This document shows positions 26,488 to 35,212 of a DNA stretch of 64,000 nucleotides, one piece after another. Origin of the DNA: Corynebacterium kalinowskii. Its GTDB lineage: Bacteria > Actinomycetota > Actinomycetes > Mycobacteriales > Mycobacteriaceae. How positions within the stretch are numbered: position 1 is the first letter of the stretch; every line of letters begins with the position of its first letter. The stretch covers positions 1,116,001 through 1,180,000 of the forward strand of contig NZ_CP046452.1 in assembly GCF_009734385.1 (NCBI RefSeq). The letters are read 5' to 3'. The notes under the pieces were generated by a model, which was given only the letters and a program-made list of their open reading frames with translations, ran no database searches and was not told the DNA's origin. A program made the translations under genes and the position numbers.

Positions 26488-27279
26488 CCAGACACCGTGG
26501 TCGACCGGGCCATTGCCCGAGCCAACCTCCAGCTGGTCGGCGGAGGCGATGGCGTCGTGAAGCCACAGTGTTGCCCATTCCAGAGCTAGCGCTGGGTCGC
26601 CGGTTTTTGCCAGTCGGGTGGCCAGCGCAGCGCTGAGTGAGCAGCCCGTTCCGTGCGTGTTCTTTGTGTCCAGGCGCGGGGTGGAAGTGTGGGAGAGGAT
26701 GCCGTTGGCATCGACAAGCCAATTGCCCGCTTCGTTGCCTTCGAGGTGGCCGCCCTTGACCACGACGAGGGTGCCGTGCGTTTGCGCGAAGCCCTGCGCC
26801 GCGGTGATCGCTTCGTCCACGGAGGAAAGGCTTTGGCTCGTGAGCACCTCTAGTTCTGGGATGTTGGGCGTGATGATGGTGGCAGCGGCGGCGAGCTCGC
26901 GGAGCGCCGACTCCGCTGAAGGGTCGAGCAGGCGGTCGCCGGAACTGGCGATCATCACCGGATCCAGGATTAGTGGCGCATCGATTGGCTCAAACCAGGC
27001 GGACACTGCCTTGATGATGTCGCAAGTGCCGAGCATGCCGACCTTGACGGCATCGATGTGGACATCGTCGGAGACGGCGTGGAGTTGCTCAGTGAGGAAA
27101 TCGACGGGCGGGATGTGGACGCTGCGGACACCGTGCGTGTTCTGAGCAACTAGGGCAGTTACCACGCCCATGCCGTAGCCACCCGCGGCCAGAATGGATT
27201 TAAGATCGGCGTGCAGACCCGCCCCTCCGGTGGGGTCAGTGCCAGCGATGGACAAGACACGGGGGATACTGCGAGGCAT
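26452..27279 (-). CDS. thiD: Hydroxymethylpyrimidine/phosphomethylpyrimidine kinase ThiD
   Basis: ThiD phosphorylates HMP and HMP-phosphate to HMP-diphosphate for thiamine synthesis. The 275-residue protein begins PRSIPRVLSIAGTDPTGGAGLHADLKS and has LDPVMIASSGDRLL and the catalytic KNTHGTGCSLSAALA. The ATG at 27279 has AAGGAG six bases upstream; two earlier in-frame ATG codons lack this. I saw no TPP riboswitch upstream, only the terminator of ndh. Confidence 0.95.
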   Translation of the reverse strand: MPRSIPRVLSIAGTDPTGGAGLHADLKSILAAGGYGMGVVTALVAQNTHGVRSVHIPPVDFLTEQLHAVSDDVHIDAVKVGMLGTCDIIKAVSAWFEPIDAPLILDPVMIASSGDRLLDPSAESALRELAAAATIITPNIPELEVLTSQSLSSVDEAITAAQGFAQTHGTLVVVKGGHLEGNEAGNWLVDANGILSHTSTPRLDTKNTHGTGCSLSAALATRLAKTGDPALALEWATLWLHDAIASADQLEVGSGNGPVDHGVWLRALKDGDQEA

Positions 27280-27304
27280 GACGGCTCCTTGAAACTGCAT
27301 AGAA

Positions 27305-27342
27305 ATCTCCCCCGCGAATTTACCGGAATTCACGGGGGAGAT
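27305..27342 (-). terminator. Terminator downstream of ndh
   Basis: The arms 27305-27320 and 27327-27342 pair over 16 bases with one mismatch around a 6-base loop, with a GGGGG/CCCCC core. It begins nine bases after the ndh stop and separates ndh from thiD. The T run behind it is short. Confidence 0.8.
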
Positions 27343-27351
27343 GGGGCGAAA

Positions 27352-28683
27352 CTACTGCTCAATCAGGTTACGGGCCTTGCGCTGCTGATCCGTAACGGTC
27401 ATCTGCCAACGCTTAGGGGACAGGACGTTGAGGCCCCATGCCCACGCGGCGGTCCAGCGGTTGCGGTAGCCGACGAGGAACATGATGTGAACTGCGAGCC
27501 ACATGAACCAGCCGATGAAGCCAGTGAACTCAAGCTTGCCCATCTTCACCACTGCGGAGTAGCGAGAGACAGTGGCCATGGAACCCTTGTCAAAGTACTC
27601 GAACTTAGGACGTTCGGTGTTCGGACGACCGTTCAGCTCGTGGATGATCTGCTCGGCGGCGTATTCGCCACCCTGCATGGCTACCTGGGCTACGCCCGGG
27701 AGGTTGTCGCGGTTTGCCATGTCGCCGACCAGGAAGACGTTCTTGTACTCACCAACGGTGAGATCTTCGTTCACGATCGCGCGGCCAGCTCGGTCAACTT
27801 CGGCACCAGCCTGGTCAGCAACCATCTTGGACAGTGGGGAAGCAGCCACACCTGCGGACCAGATCTTGCAGAAGGAAGGAATGGTGGAGACCGAGTCGTC
27901 CTTCATGTTCTTGACGACGATCGCCTCTTCGTTCACGTCGGTAACGATGGAGTTCAGCATCACGGTCACGCCGAGGTTCTGCAGGCGACGCAGGGCGTTA
28001 CGACCCAGGCGCTTGCCGAATGGAGGCAGTACCTGAGGAGCGCCGTCCAGGAGGATGATCTTCGCCTGGGAAGGATCGATGTTGCGGTACTGATCCTTCA
28101 GGGTGCGGTTAGCCATTTCAGCCAACTGACCAGCAAGCTCGACACCGGTTGGGCCGGCACCGACGATGGTGAAGGTCATGTAGCGCTCGCGCTTTACTGG
28201 ATCCTGGGTCATGTCGGCGCGCTCAAAGGCCTCCATGATGCGGGCGCGAATTTCGAGGGCATCGTCGATGTCCTTCATACCTGGCGCGAACTGAGCGAAG
28301 TGGTCGTTGCCAAAATAGGACTGACCAGCGCCGGCTGCGACGATGAGGGAGTCATAGCCAAAGACCTTGGTGTTGTTGCCCAGCTGCGTGGTGACAGTCT
28401 GTTCGTTGATATCAATGCCGGTGACCCGAGCCTTGACTACGTAGGCATTGTCCTGGTCCGCCAAGATCTGGCGGGTGGCTGGAGCGATCTCACCGGATGC
28501 CAACAGGCCGGTTGCTACTTGGTAAAGCAGCGGCTGGAACAGGTGGTGGTTGGTGCGGTCGATCAGGGTGACGTCGACATCAGCCTTCTTCAGACGCTGA
28601 GTTGCAAACAGTCCACCGAAGCCGGAACCGATAATGACAACATGGTGACGTTCTTCGGAAGGGCGGAATGGCTTCTCAGACAT
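27352..28683 (-). CDS. ndh: Type II NADH dehydrogenase Ndh
   Basis: Ndh is the single-subunit, non-proton-pumping NADH:menaquinone oxidoreductase that feeds the corynebacterial respiratory chain; these bacteria lack complex I. The 443-residue protein has two dinucleotide-binding folds (IIGSGFGGLFATQRLKKADVDV and TIVGAGPTGVELAGQLAEM), the FLVGDMAN FAD motif, and a hydrophobic C-terminal segment for membrane attachment. AGGAG lies about 10 bases before the ATG. The divergent ufaA gene shares its control region, which holds a GlxR-like site. Confidence 0.95.
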   Translation of the reverse strand: MSEKPFRPSEERHHVVIIGSGFGGLFATQRLKKADVDVTLIDRTNHHLFQPLLYQVATGLLASGEIAPATRQILADQDNAYVVKARVTGIDINEQTVTTQLGNNTKVFGYDSLIVAAGAGQSYFGNDHFAQFAPGMKDIDDALEIRARIMEAFERADMTQDPVKRERYMTFTIVGAGPTGVELAGQLAEMANRTLKDQYRNIDPSQAKIILLDGAPQVLPPFGKRLGRNALRRLQNLGVTVMLNSIVTDVNEEAIVVKNMKDDSVSTIPSFCKIWSAGVAASPLSKMVADQAGAEVDRAGRAIVNEDLTVGEYKNVFLVGDMANRDNLPGVAQVAMQGGEYAAEQIIHELNGRPNTERPKFEYFDKGSMATVSRYSAVVKMGKLEFTGFIGWFMWLAVHIMFLVGYRNRWTAAWAWGLNVLSPKRWQMTVTDQQRKARNLIEQ

Positions 28684-28744
28684 ATACTTTTAGCTCCTGT
28701 TATGGGGGTGTTCCTGGGGTTAGGGTTCCCATTCTAGACCGTGC

Positions 28745-28760
28745 TTTGACCTTGGTCACA
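28745..28760. promoter_or_regulatory. GlxR-like (cAMP receptor family) site
   Basis: TTTGACCTTGGTCACA matches 10 of the 12 fixed positions of the corynebacterial GlxR consensus TGTGANNTANNTCACA. It lies between the divergent ndh and ufaA genes. GlxR control of respiratory genes is established in C. glutamicum; control of this promoter is inferred. Confidence 0.5.
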
Positions 28761-28879
28761 TCCTGGGTAGCACTCGAGTGATGGTTGACTCATCCGTGTC
28801 GGTTCTGTGCTGGGCGAAAAGGGAGCATTAAGCTGTCCTTGTTTGGATATATTTCCCGGAAGCGAGGTGACGATCCGAG

Positions 28880-30196
28880 ATGGCAACCTACATTCCACAG
28901 CACTTGGAGAATGTGGATGCGCAGAGTTGGCCTGCGTTGGTGTCGGTGACTGAGCCAGGCCGGATCGTTAACTTCCGTACCCGTCAGGCTGAGCGCCGGT
29001 TCGCAGTGGCTTGCGACAAAGCAGGGATTGCGCTCGGTGGTGAATCTCCGGATGTAGAAGTAGTCCAGGAAGAGCTCTTTGTGCGTCTGGCGGAGTCCGG
29101 TTGGCTCGGGCTCGCGGAATCCTACATGGCAGGCGAGTGGACGGCGACAGACCTCACCGGCACCTTGACTAAGCTATTAGGCGCCGACTTTCAGCCACAG
29201 GGTCGCCGGTCCGGCACGTCCGTACGCAGCGCGAGCAGGGGAGATGGGCACGAACTTCCTGCCGACCTAGTGCAGCTGTGCTCCGTCGACGGAGTCAGCA
29301 TGTTTGGCGGACTTTTCGCCTCGGGCGTGCCGACGACCGTTCGTACCTCCACCAAGAGTTTTGTTTCGGGTGCCGGGCGGGGCAGTGAACCTGCGACACA
29401 TTTCGTGGATGTGACGACCTTGTCTGCGCCCATCGGCGTGGAGCGGGCCGATTTTGACGCGGCCCAGCAACGCGCCGCTGAGAGCTTGCTGGACGCCGCC
29501 CTTGTTGATCAGGGTGCCGACGTCCTGGAATTTCCCAGCTCAGGTGGCACGATCGCATTGCTGGCTTCTGCGCGGGGTGCGACGGTGGACGTTCTCACTG
29601 CGGACCCTGACCACCAGATCGCGGTGGAGGAGTTCATCACGCTCAACGGCGCTACCGACTACGTGCACCCGTACACCCTGAAGGCTCCTTTTCCGACCCG
29701 CGAAGAGTGGCGAGGCCGATACGACTGCATTATCTCCACCGAAAAGCTCGAGTACCTGGGCAAACAGGGCGCCATTTCCTACTTGAAGTCTCTCGACCGC
29801 ATGCTTACCATCGGCGGCTTCATTGGATTGCAGACCGTGGTCGCTACCGATTCCTTCGGCCCGACCAGCCGTCAAGCCCTATCGGTACTGCGCAGCTATG
29901 TGTGGCCCGCCCTGCGCTTTTCGACGATCACAGGCCTGCATACCTTGGTCGACAAGGAATCGGGTTTGCGGATCATCGCAGAAAAGCACTTCGGTGACCA
30001 CTACTTAGAGAGCCTGCGAATCCAGCGCGAGCTTTTTGAAAGCCATCTCCGCGAGGCGGCAGCGGCAGGGTATGACCCAGTTTTTCGCCGAATGTGGATT
30101 TACCACTTTGCGTTGCTTGAGGCCCTGTTCCGGCTCGGACACTTGGAAGCGGTGCAGCTGACGCTCACGACGAGAAACCGGTCTGGGCGTCGATAA
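28880..30196 (+). CDS. ufaA: Cyclopropane-fatty-acid synthase-like methyltransferase
   Basis: The 438-residue protein resembles the UfaA/CFA synthase group that methylates or cyclopropanates unsaturated fatty acyl chains. Seen are an N-terminal domain, a degenerate SAM-binding stretch (VLEFPSSGGTIALLASARGA) and IISTEKLEYLGKQG. In C. glutamicum a gene called ufaA sits divergent from ndh, as here. Catalytic residues were not checked by alignment, so the reaction is provisional. It converges with chrA over a 7-base gap. Confidence 0.78.
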   Translation: MATYIPQHLENVDAQSWPALVSVTEPGRIVNFRTRQAERRFAVACDKAGIALGGESPDVEVVQEELFVRLAESGWLGLAESYMAGEWTATDLTGTLTKLLGADFQPQGRRSGTSVRSASRGDGHELPADLVQLCSVDGVSMFGGLFASGVPTTVRTSTKSFVSGAGRGSEPATHFVDVTTLSAPIGVERADFDAAQQRAAESLLDAALVDQGADVLEFPSSGGTIALLASARGATVDVLTADPDHQIAVEEFITLNGATDYVHPYTLKAPFPTREEWRGRYDCIISTEKLEYLGKQGAISYLKSLDRMLTIGGFIGLQTVVATDSFGPTSRQALSVLRSYVWPALRFSTITGLHTLVDKESGLRIIAEKHFGDHYLESLRIQRELFESHLREAAAAGYDPVFRRMWIYHFALLEALFRLGHLEAVQLTLTTRNRSGRR

Positions 30197-30203
30197 GCCC
30201 TGC

Positions 30204-31379
30204 TTAGAGCAGTACCCAGCCCGCGATGCCCGCTCCGAGGGCGATGGCCCACGCTGGAACATTCCACTTTGCCATGCCCAGCCAGCACACGGCGGCAATT
30301 GCCATGGACGGGATGCCACTGATGCCGTGAGTGAACACCGGGTTGTACAGGGCCGCTGCCAGCAGTCCGACCACGGCGGCGTTCGCTCCGGCGAAGGCCT
30401 TCCGGATGGTTAGTGAGTGGGAGAGTCGGTCCCAGTAGTGGAGGCCGAAAAGGACCAGGAGCGCAGAGGGGGCGAAGATCGCAATGGTGGCGATCGCGGC
30501 TCCAAGGAGGCCGGCGTCGGCGCCACCGAGGAAGGACGCGAAGGTAAACAGCGGGCCAGGGACAGCCTGGGCGGCGGAATAGCCAGCAAGGAACTCGGTT
30601 TGGGAGACCCAGCCTGGGGCGACGGTGTGTTGTTCGAGAAGCGGCATCACCACGTGGCCGCCGCCGAAGACGAGGGCGCCGGAGGAGAAGTAGGCGTTGA
30701 TCATTTCCAGGGTGTGATCCTTGGTGGTGCGCGCCAAGATTGGGAGCGCGATCAGCGCCGCGACGAACAACGCGAGCGCAGATAATGCGACGGCTTGCGG
30801 TACTGATCGAGAGTCGTCGGTCTCCGTCGGTGCAGATGCTTGGCACACAAACGCGCCAGCGAGCGCAGCCACTGCGATGACTGCGACGTGCGTCCAGGGG
30901 CTCGGAACGCTGAGAACGATCAACCCCGCAATGACAGCAATGGTGGCGGTCACCCTGGTGTTCGCCAAGTTCTTTGCCATGCCTGCCACAGCGTGAAAGA
31001 CCACGGCAACTGCAGCAGCCAGCAATCCTTTCAACCATCCGGCTTCGGGATCCACGAGCGTCGAGTCTTTGACGAGTAAGGCGAACGCGGTAAGCACAGC
31101 CGCAGACGGCAACGTGAAGGCCAGCCAAGCCATGAGCATGCCCAGATATCCCGCGCGACGGAAACCGATAACCATGCCGACCTGCGAGGATGCCGGACCA
31201 GGGAGGAACTGGCACAGCGCTACGGTGTTGGCGTAGTCGGCTTCGGTGAGCCAGTTGCGCTTGTCAACGAAGGCCGTCTTGAAGTAGCCCAAATGAGCAG
31301 TAGGTCCGCCGAAGGACGTGAGGCCGAGGGTGCTGAACACTTTGAGGACTTCCCACGGGCTGCCCTGAACTTTGGTCAT
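30204..31379 (-). CDS. chrA: Chromate transporter, ChrA family
   Basis: The 391-residue protein is a two-domain member of the CHR family. The first half carries the GLTSFGGPTAHLGYF motif and QFLPGPASSQ, and the second repeats FGGGHVVMPLLE and AQAVPGPLFTFASFLGG. Such proteins export chromate, usually with sulfate-linked chemistry. Ten or more hydrophobic segments are visible. No dedicated regulator is adjacent. Confidence 0.9.
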   Translation of the reverse strand: MTKVQGSPWEVLKVFSTLGLTSFGGPTAHLGYFKTAFVDKRNWLTEADYANTVALCQFLPGPASSQVGMVIGFRRAGYLGMLMAWLAFTLPSAAVLTAFALLVKDSTLVDPEAGWLKGLLAAAVAVVFHAVAGMAKNLANTRVTATIAVIAGLIVLSVPSPWTHVAVIAVAALAGAFVCQASAPTETDDSRSVPQAVALSALALFVAALIALPILARTTKDHTLEMINAYFSSGALVFGGGHVVMPLLEQHTVAPGWVSQTEFLAGYSAAQAVPGPLFTFASFLGGADAGLLGAAIATIAIFAPSALLVLFGLHYWDRLSHSLTIRKAFAGANAAVVGLLAAALYNPVFTHGISGIPSMAIAAVCWLGMAKWNVPAWAIALGAGIAGWVLL

Positions 31380-31461
31380 GACGGTTGATAATAAAGCCCT
31401 TAGGCGTTGTTCGCAGAACCAGGGCTAAGCAAAAAGACCAATACAGTCGACGGAATGTAAA

Positions 31462-31472
31462 GTATAGTATAC
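31462..31472. promoter_or_regulatory. GTATA-G-TATAC inverted repeat upstream of a small gene
   Basis: This perfect 5-base inverted repeat with a 1-base centre lies 40 bases before a 62-residue gene and overlaps a TATAGT/TATACA-like -10 region. It may be an operator or simply a promoter with chance symmetry. Confidence 0.35.
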
Positions 31473-31511
31473 AATCAGATTTGAAAGCTTTACGCAGCCG
31501 GAAAGGGAATC

Positions 31512-31700
31512 ATGTCAAACAAGTCAACGCAATATTCGATCGCGATCCGTCTCATCGCGGGGCTTCTAGCTGTCCTCTACCTGGTTGGCGATATCAGTCC
31601 TTGGCTGGCTATTTTATTGGCCTGTGCACAAATAGTGCTCGTTGCCTTGATGTCGGTTGAATATAAAAAGGTCACCAAGGGAAATTCTGAACAGCGCTAA
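31512..31700 (+). CDS. Small two-helix membrane protein
   Basis: The 62-residue protein has a GAAAGGGA ribosome site upstream of the ATG and two hydrophobic stretches (AIRLIAGLLAVLYLVGDI and WLAILLACAQIVLVALMSV), so it is probably an integral membrane protein. No family is recognised. The DNA is AT-richer than the neighbours. It overlaps the end of the convergent DinB-like gene by four bases. Confidence 0.6.
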   Translation: MSNKSTQYSIAIRLIAGLLAVLYLVGDISPWLAILLACAQIVLVALMSVEYKKVTKGNSEQR

Positions 31701-32221
31701 GTGGGATTAGCGGCCTGCGGGTCGCGCTGAAACTCAAGAGCCGCATCCAATTGGCCCAGGTGGCGGGCCAATTCGTCGATGACATGCAGCATGATCCAGG
31801 ACAGCTGTGGCGGATCCGATTCTAGGAATTTGCCACTGGTAGTGGCAGATTCAGACAGGTCGTGCTCACGCAAGGTGGTCTCAAACATGTCTAGATTTTG
31901 TGCAAGCTTGGCGACGGCATCGGCGAGCGTCACGGTCGGCGCAAACCATCTCGTTCCGGGACGTCCGTCATGCCAGTCGCCCCAGACATCGGGAAGCGCT
32001 TGACCATGGAAGCCCCACAGGATCCAGCGGCGCTCCATGTGGAAGATGTGGTTCGCCAGCTCCGCCGCGGACCAGCCACTGGGTGTTAGTGGTTCGTGGA
32101 TGTTCGAGACTAGGCCTAGTTGGCGTTCAAGGTCGGCGTGATAGTGACGGACGTAGCCGAAAAGATGCTGGGCCATGTCCATGTGAGGCAGTTGGGGAGG
32201 ATAGCTCGCGGTGCTCGTCAT
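31697..32221 (-). CDS. DinB-superfamily (DUF664-like) protein
   Basis: The protein has 174 residues from the ATG at 32221. It shows the DinB four-helix pattern: WSAAELANHIFHMERRWILWGF with a likely metal His, and LSWIMLHVIDELARHLGQLDAALE with another His pair. Related proteins are mycothiol-dependent or other thiol transferases, but the reaction is unknown. The start is uncertain: AGGAGG sits one base before an in-frame GTG at 32251, too close to be a normal ribosome site, while the 32221 ATG has none. Confidence 0.75.
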   Translation of the reverse strand: MTSTASYPPQLPHMDMAQHLFGYVRHYHADLERQLGLVSNIHEPLTPSGWSAAELANHIFHMERRWILWGFHGQALPDVWGDWHDGRPGTRWFAPTVTLADAVAKLAQNLDMFETTLREHDLSESATTSGKFLESDPPQLSWIMLHVIDELARHLGQLDAALEFQRDPQAANPT

Positions 32222-32265
32222 GGCCGCCAGTGTAATGTGGACGTTAACCACGCCTCCTATTTGAC

Positions 32266-32279
32266 ATAATGTACATTAT
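32266..32279. promoter_or_regulatory. 14-base perfect palindrome upstream of the DinB-like gene
   Basis: ATAATGTACATTAT is fully symmetrical and lies 44 bases before the ATG of the DinB-like gene, in its only upstream intergenic region. A second half-site TAATGT occurs at 32233-32238. An operator for an unidentified regulator is likely. Confidence 0.5.
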
Positions 32280-32373
32280 CGGACAATTGGGGTAATTTCC
32301 GCACGTTGGTGAGGCGCTGGCTCCGTATGGAAATTCCCACTACTAATGTCACTGTGACGTAAGTTGCGGGGGT

Positions 32374-32559
32374 CTACTGTTGTGGCTCTTGAGGTGTTTG
32401 GGATCGATATGCGGTGCGCAACTGCAGCGCGCTCAAAACGAACAAGCCGATCGCGATCAGCCCGATCAGTGGCATCCCCTTGATCATGACGAAGATGAAG
32501 AATCCGAGGATCACGACGAGCCGGAACCACAGCCACGGAATCATCCGCTTGGTCATCAT
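32374..32559 (-). CDS. Small membrane protein downstream of yceI
   Basis: The 61-residue protein starts at one of two tandem ATG codons, three bases after the YceI gene stop, and has two hydrophobic stretches (LVVILGFFIFVMIKGMPLIGLI and LIAIGLFVLSALQL). It is probably translated together with YceI. No family is recognised. Confidence 0.6.
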   Translation of the reverse strand: MMTKRMIPWLWFRLVVILGFFIFVMIKGMPLIGLIAIGLFVLSALQLRTAYRSQTPQEPQQ

Positions 32560-32562
32560 GGG

Positions 32563-33261
32563 TTACTTCTCCAGCGCCAGGCGAATGTTCAGGTGGCCCT
32601 CGGTATCGATCTTTGCCGCTACAAAGTCTGGAGTCTCTACGCCGTAATCCAGGCGGTTGAATGGAATGTTGGCGCCGACCACAATGTTGTCGCCCGTGCG
32701 TAGGATGTCCAGCTCGGCGTCGATATGCTTTGCGACGCCATGGATCGTCAGCGTGCCCGGGACGGTCACTTTGCCAACAGTTGCGTTATCTGGAATGTCG
32801 GCGACGTTGACTGAGGCATTTTCATCGGCGACGAACTTTGCCGTTGGGTACTTGTCCGTTTCCAGGAGCTTCATTCGTACGTTGATATCGCGCTTTTCCC
32901 GATCAGTACGAATAGTTGTCATGTCAACTGTAATGTCCGTACTCTTGAGTTTTCCCTGGTCGATGACAACGCTGCCATCAACATTTTCGGTGCTACCCGA
33001 GGTCTCGCGGCGCTCGCCTGGCAAGATCTCATGGAACGTGTAGCCCACCGAGGTTGGGTTTCCTGGTGCGGCCTTAACCACAGACCAGGTGCCATTGATT
33101 TCGGTCGATGCCTTCTTCGCACCTTCGACCTGGATACCATCGGTCTTTACGCCGGGCGTCATGTACGCCTTGTACGCCACCGGAGCCACACTGGCCAGCG
33201 CCACGATGATGATCGCGATGGCGAGGCCAATGACTAGTTTCTTGTTGTAAGTCTGATTCAT
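32563..33261 (-). CDS. YceI-family lipid-binding protein, membrane-anchored
   Basis: The 232-residue protein has one N-terminal membrane helix (VIGLAIAIIIVALASVAPVAY region) followed by a YceI lipocalin-like domain with GTWSVVKAAPGNPTSVGYTFHE and ending in IRLALEK. YceI proteins bind polyisoprenoid-type lipids and are often stress-induced. The domain should face the cell wall. It is the first gene of a two-gene set with a small membrane protein. Confidence 0.9.
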   Translation of the reverse strand: MNQTYNKKLVIGLAIAIIIVALASVAPVAYKAYMTPGVKTDGIQVEGAKKASTEINGTWSVVKAAPGNPTSVGYTFHEILPGERRETSGSTENVDGSVVIDQGKLKSTDITVDMTTIRTDREKRDINVRMKLLETDKYPTAKFVADENASVNVADIPDNATVGKVTVPGTLTIHGVAKHIDAELDILRTGDNIVVGANIPFNRLDYGVETPDFVAAKIDTEGHLNIRLALEK

Positions 33262-33276
33262 CAGTGCCTTAGTAAC

Positions 33277-33648
33277 CTAACGTAGTTTCTCGATGGTGCA
33301 CGCAAGCTCGACTAGATCTTCGCACAGCTGTCGCATTTCTTCTGCATTAGCTCCCTCGGATGCCGCCGTAGCGACATCCTCAGCAGCGCAGCGCAATTCA
33401 AATAGTGAATCCTTGAGCTGAGCTACCTTTTCGGGGCGTAAAATGACCGCCTCGGCGGGAATAGATGTGCCGGCGACGTTGTTACGTTGTTCGTAAGCAC
33501 GTTGCCTGCACGAGTGACTGCAATATTTCTTCGGGCGGCCCCGGCCACCGGCTTCGATAGTCTTGCCACACCAAGCACATGTGGCTGGCTTCCCTGCTCC
33601 CGCATGGGTCGTTGCCGAAGCAATATACGGTTTCACGACGTTCACCAT
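33277..33648 (-). CDS. Small zinc-finger protein next to rbpA
   Basis: The 123-residue protein has a zinc-finger-like motif CAWCGKTIEAGGRGRPKKYCSHSC near residues 23-46, followed by RQRAYEQR and an acidic helical C-terminus with ELACTIEKLR. Similar proteins occur beside rbpA in other actinobacteria. DNA or RNA binding is likely but untested. It is divergent from rbpA. Confidence 0.8.
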   Translation of the reverse strand: MVNVVKPYIASATTHAGAGKPATCAWCGKTIEAGGRGRPKKYCSHSCRQRAYEQRNNVAGTSIPAEAVILRPEKVAQLKDSLFELRCAAEDVATAASEGANAEEMRQLCEDLVELACTIEKLR

Positions 33649-33705
33649 AGCCGAACTTTCGCAGGTCTACATAAACCATTTGTGCGGGTGACGAGACAAA
33701 ACAGC

Positions 33706-33711
33706 TATAAT
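33706..33711 (+). promoter_or_regulatory. TATAAT -10 box of rbpA
   Basis: A perfect TATAAT lies 88 bases before the rbpA ATG. The -35 region is poor, with no TTGACA at 16-18 bases. A SigA-type promoter is probable. Confidence 0.5.
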
Positions 33712-33799
33712 GGCCAAATACTGTCCCGCAGTCACCTATTCGTGGGTGTGCTTTAACCCCAGATGACCGCAACCACAAGAACAAAAGGACTGAAGATAC

Positions 33800-34183
33800 A
33801 TGGCAGATCGCGTACTTCGTGGCAGCCGCATGGGCGCCGTTTCCTATGAAACCGACCGCGACCACGACCTCGCCCCTCGGCAGCTGGTTAAGTACAAGAC
33901 CGATACCGGCGAAGTTTATGAAGTCCCATTCGCAGACGATGCGGAAATCCCAAGCACCTGGCTGTGCAAGAACGGCCAAGTGGGAACCCTCATGGAAGGT
34001 GAAGGCCAGGAAGCCAAGGAAGTAAAGCCTCCTCGCACCCACTGGGATATGCTTCGTGAGCGTCGCAGCATCGAAGAACTCGACGTACTTCTGGACGAGC
34101 GTGTGGAACTCCTCCGCAAGCGTCGTCGCAATGCAGCTCGCCTGCTCAAGCAGCAGCAAGAAGAAGCCGCTGCGCAGCAGTAG
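33800..34183 (+). CDS. rbpA: RbpA, RNA polymerase-binding protein
   Basis: RbpA binds RNA polymerase and the principal sigma factor, stabilising open complexes; it is found only in actinobacteria. The 127-residue protein begins ADRVLRGSRMGAVSYETDRDHDLAPRQ and has the conserved core TWLCKNGQVGTLMEG, then the sigma-interacting HWDMLRERRSIEELDVLLDERVELLR. It lacks the full zinc cysteine set of streptomycete RbpA, as in mycobacteria. AAAAGGA precedes the ATG. Confidence 0.96.
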   Translation: MADRVLRGSRMGAVSYETDRDHDLAPRQLVKYKTDTGEVYEVPFADDAEIPSTWLCKNGQVGTLMEGEGQEAKEVKPPRTHWDMLRERRSIEELDVLLDERVELLRKRRRNAARLLKQQQEEAAAQQ

Positions 34184-34198
34184 TTACTTCCCCACTTG

Positions 34199-34229
34199 AT
34201 CCGTCTACTTACTGGTAGGCGGATTTTTG
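34199..34229 (+). terminator. Terminator of rbpA
   Basis: ATCCGTCTAC (34199-34208) pairs with GTAGGCGGAT (34215-34224), with one G-T pair, over a 6-base loop and is followed by TTTTGTTTGTTTT. Confidence 0.9.
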
Positions 34230-34310
34230 TTTGTTTTGCTTCCTTGAAATGAAATTGTGTCTAGGCGGTCGAATTTCATCGGCCCCGAAACCAGTACCCC
34301 GAAAAGACAA

Positions 34311-34342
34311 TAGGCCCGAGACCATATTCGGTCCCGGGCCTA
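34311..34342 (-). terminator. Terminator of the fxsA-lnt-ppm1 operon
   Basis: TAGGCCCGAGACC (34311-34323) pairs with GGTCCCGGGCCTA (34330-34342) with one mismatch around a 6-base loop. On the minus strand it follows the ppm1 stop and runs into a T-rich stretch. Confidence 0.8.
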
Positions 34343-34357
34343 GAATTCAGCCAATCG

Positions 34358-35161
34358 CTAGAACTGGCTCTTCTTGCGCTTATTGTCGATCTCGTACTTG
34401 ACCAGACCGACCATTTCCTTGGCCAATTCACGGGCCTGCTCACCTCGGTGAGCCACACCCCACTTCGTCACCTCGAGGAGGGAATCCTTGACAAAGGAGC
34501 CGTCGAGCTTGGATTCGCCGATCTCGCGTTCGGTGAAGGTGATCGGTACCTCGACAACGTCGAAGCCCTGCTCCACGGCCCGGCGTGCCACGTCCACCTG
34601 GAAGATGTAGCCCTTACGGGAGATTTCATCGAAGTCGATGGCTTCGAGCAGTTCGCGTCGGAAAGCGCGGTAGCCAGCGGTCATGTCGGTCAGTCCGGTG
34701 CCGAGCATCAGGCCGATGTAGAGGTTGCCACCCTTGGACAGGAAGAAGCGCTCCTTCGGCCAGTTGACCACCTTGCCACCTGGGACGTAACGGGAGCCGA
34801 TAGCGAGGTCAGCGCCCTGGTCCACTGCCTCGAGCAGTAGGTGAAGCTGCTCAGGGGCGTGGGATCCGTCGGCGTCCATTTCACAAATAACCGTGTAGCC
34901 CTGCTGCAGGCCCCACTCGAAGCCAGCCAGGTAGGCGCCGAGCAGGCCGGTCTTTTCGGTGCGGTGGAGGACCTTGATGTGGTTGTCCTCGGCAGCGAGC
35001 TTGTCGGCGGCTTCGCCGGTGCCGTCAGGCGAGTTGTCATCGACGATGAGGATGTCCACGTCTGGAGTTGCCTTGCGCACGCGGGAGGTAATGAGCGGGA
35101 GGTTCTCCAACTCGTTGTACGTCGGAATGATGACGAGCGTGAGATCGCTTGGGTTGCTCAT
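34358..35161 (-). CDS. ppm1: Polyprenol monophosphomannose synthase Ppm1
   Basis: Ppm1 transfers mannose from GDP-mannose to polyprenyl phosphate, giving the donor used for lipomannan, lipoarabinomannan and protein mannosylation. The 267-residue GT2 protein has [12 protein letters not shown], the metal-binding [11 protein letters not shown] and the [13 protein letters not shown] segment. Mycobacteria fuse this domain to an Lnt domain; here, as in C. glutamicum, they are separate neighbours (ppm1 and lnt), transcribed together with fxsA. Confidence 0.93.
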   Translation of the reverse strand: MSNPSDLTLVIIPTYNELENLPLITSRVRKATPDVDILIVDDNSPDGTGEAADKLAAEDNHIKVLHRTEKTGLLGAYLAGFEWGLQQGYTVICEMDADGSHAPEQLHLLLEAVDQGADLAIGSRYVPGGKVVNWPKERFFLSKGGNLYIGLMLGTGLTDMTAGYRAFRRELLEAIDFDEISRKGYIFQVDVARRAVEQGFDVVEVPITFTEREIGESKLDGSFVKDSLLEVTKWGVAHRGEQARELAKEMVGLVKYEIDNKRKKSQF

Positions 35162-35212
35162 TGTTAGTTAACTCTCCCCTGGATTCGAAAAGATTTGATG
35201 TTTCAGAACAGT

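Noticed and set aside
27280..27351. TPP riboswitch before thiD
   Set aside because: The region holds only the ndh terminator hairpin and a ribosome site; no TPP aptamer segments are present.
27211..28737. 508-codon plus-strand frame opposite ndh
   Set aside because: ndh has two clear dinucleotide-binding folds; the antisense frame lacks any.
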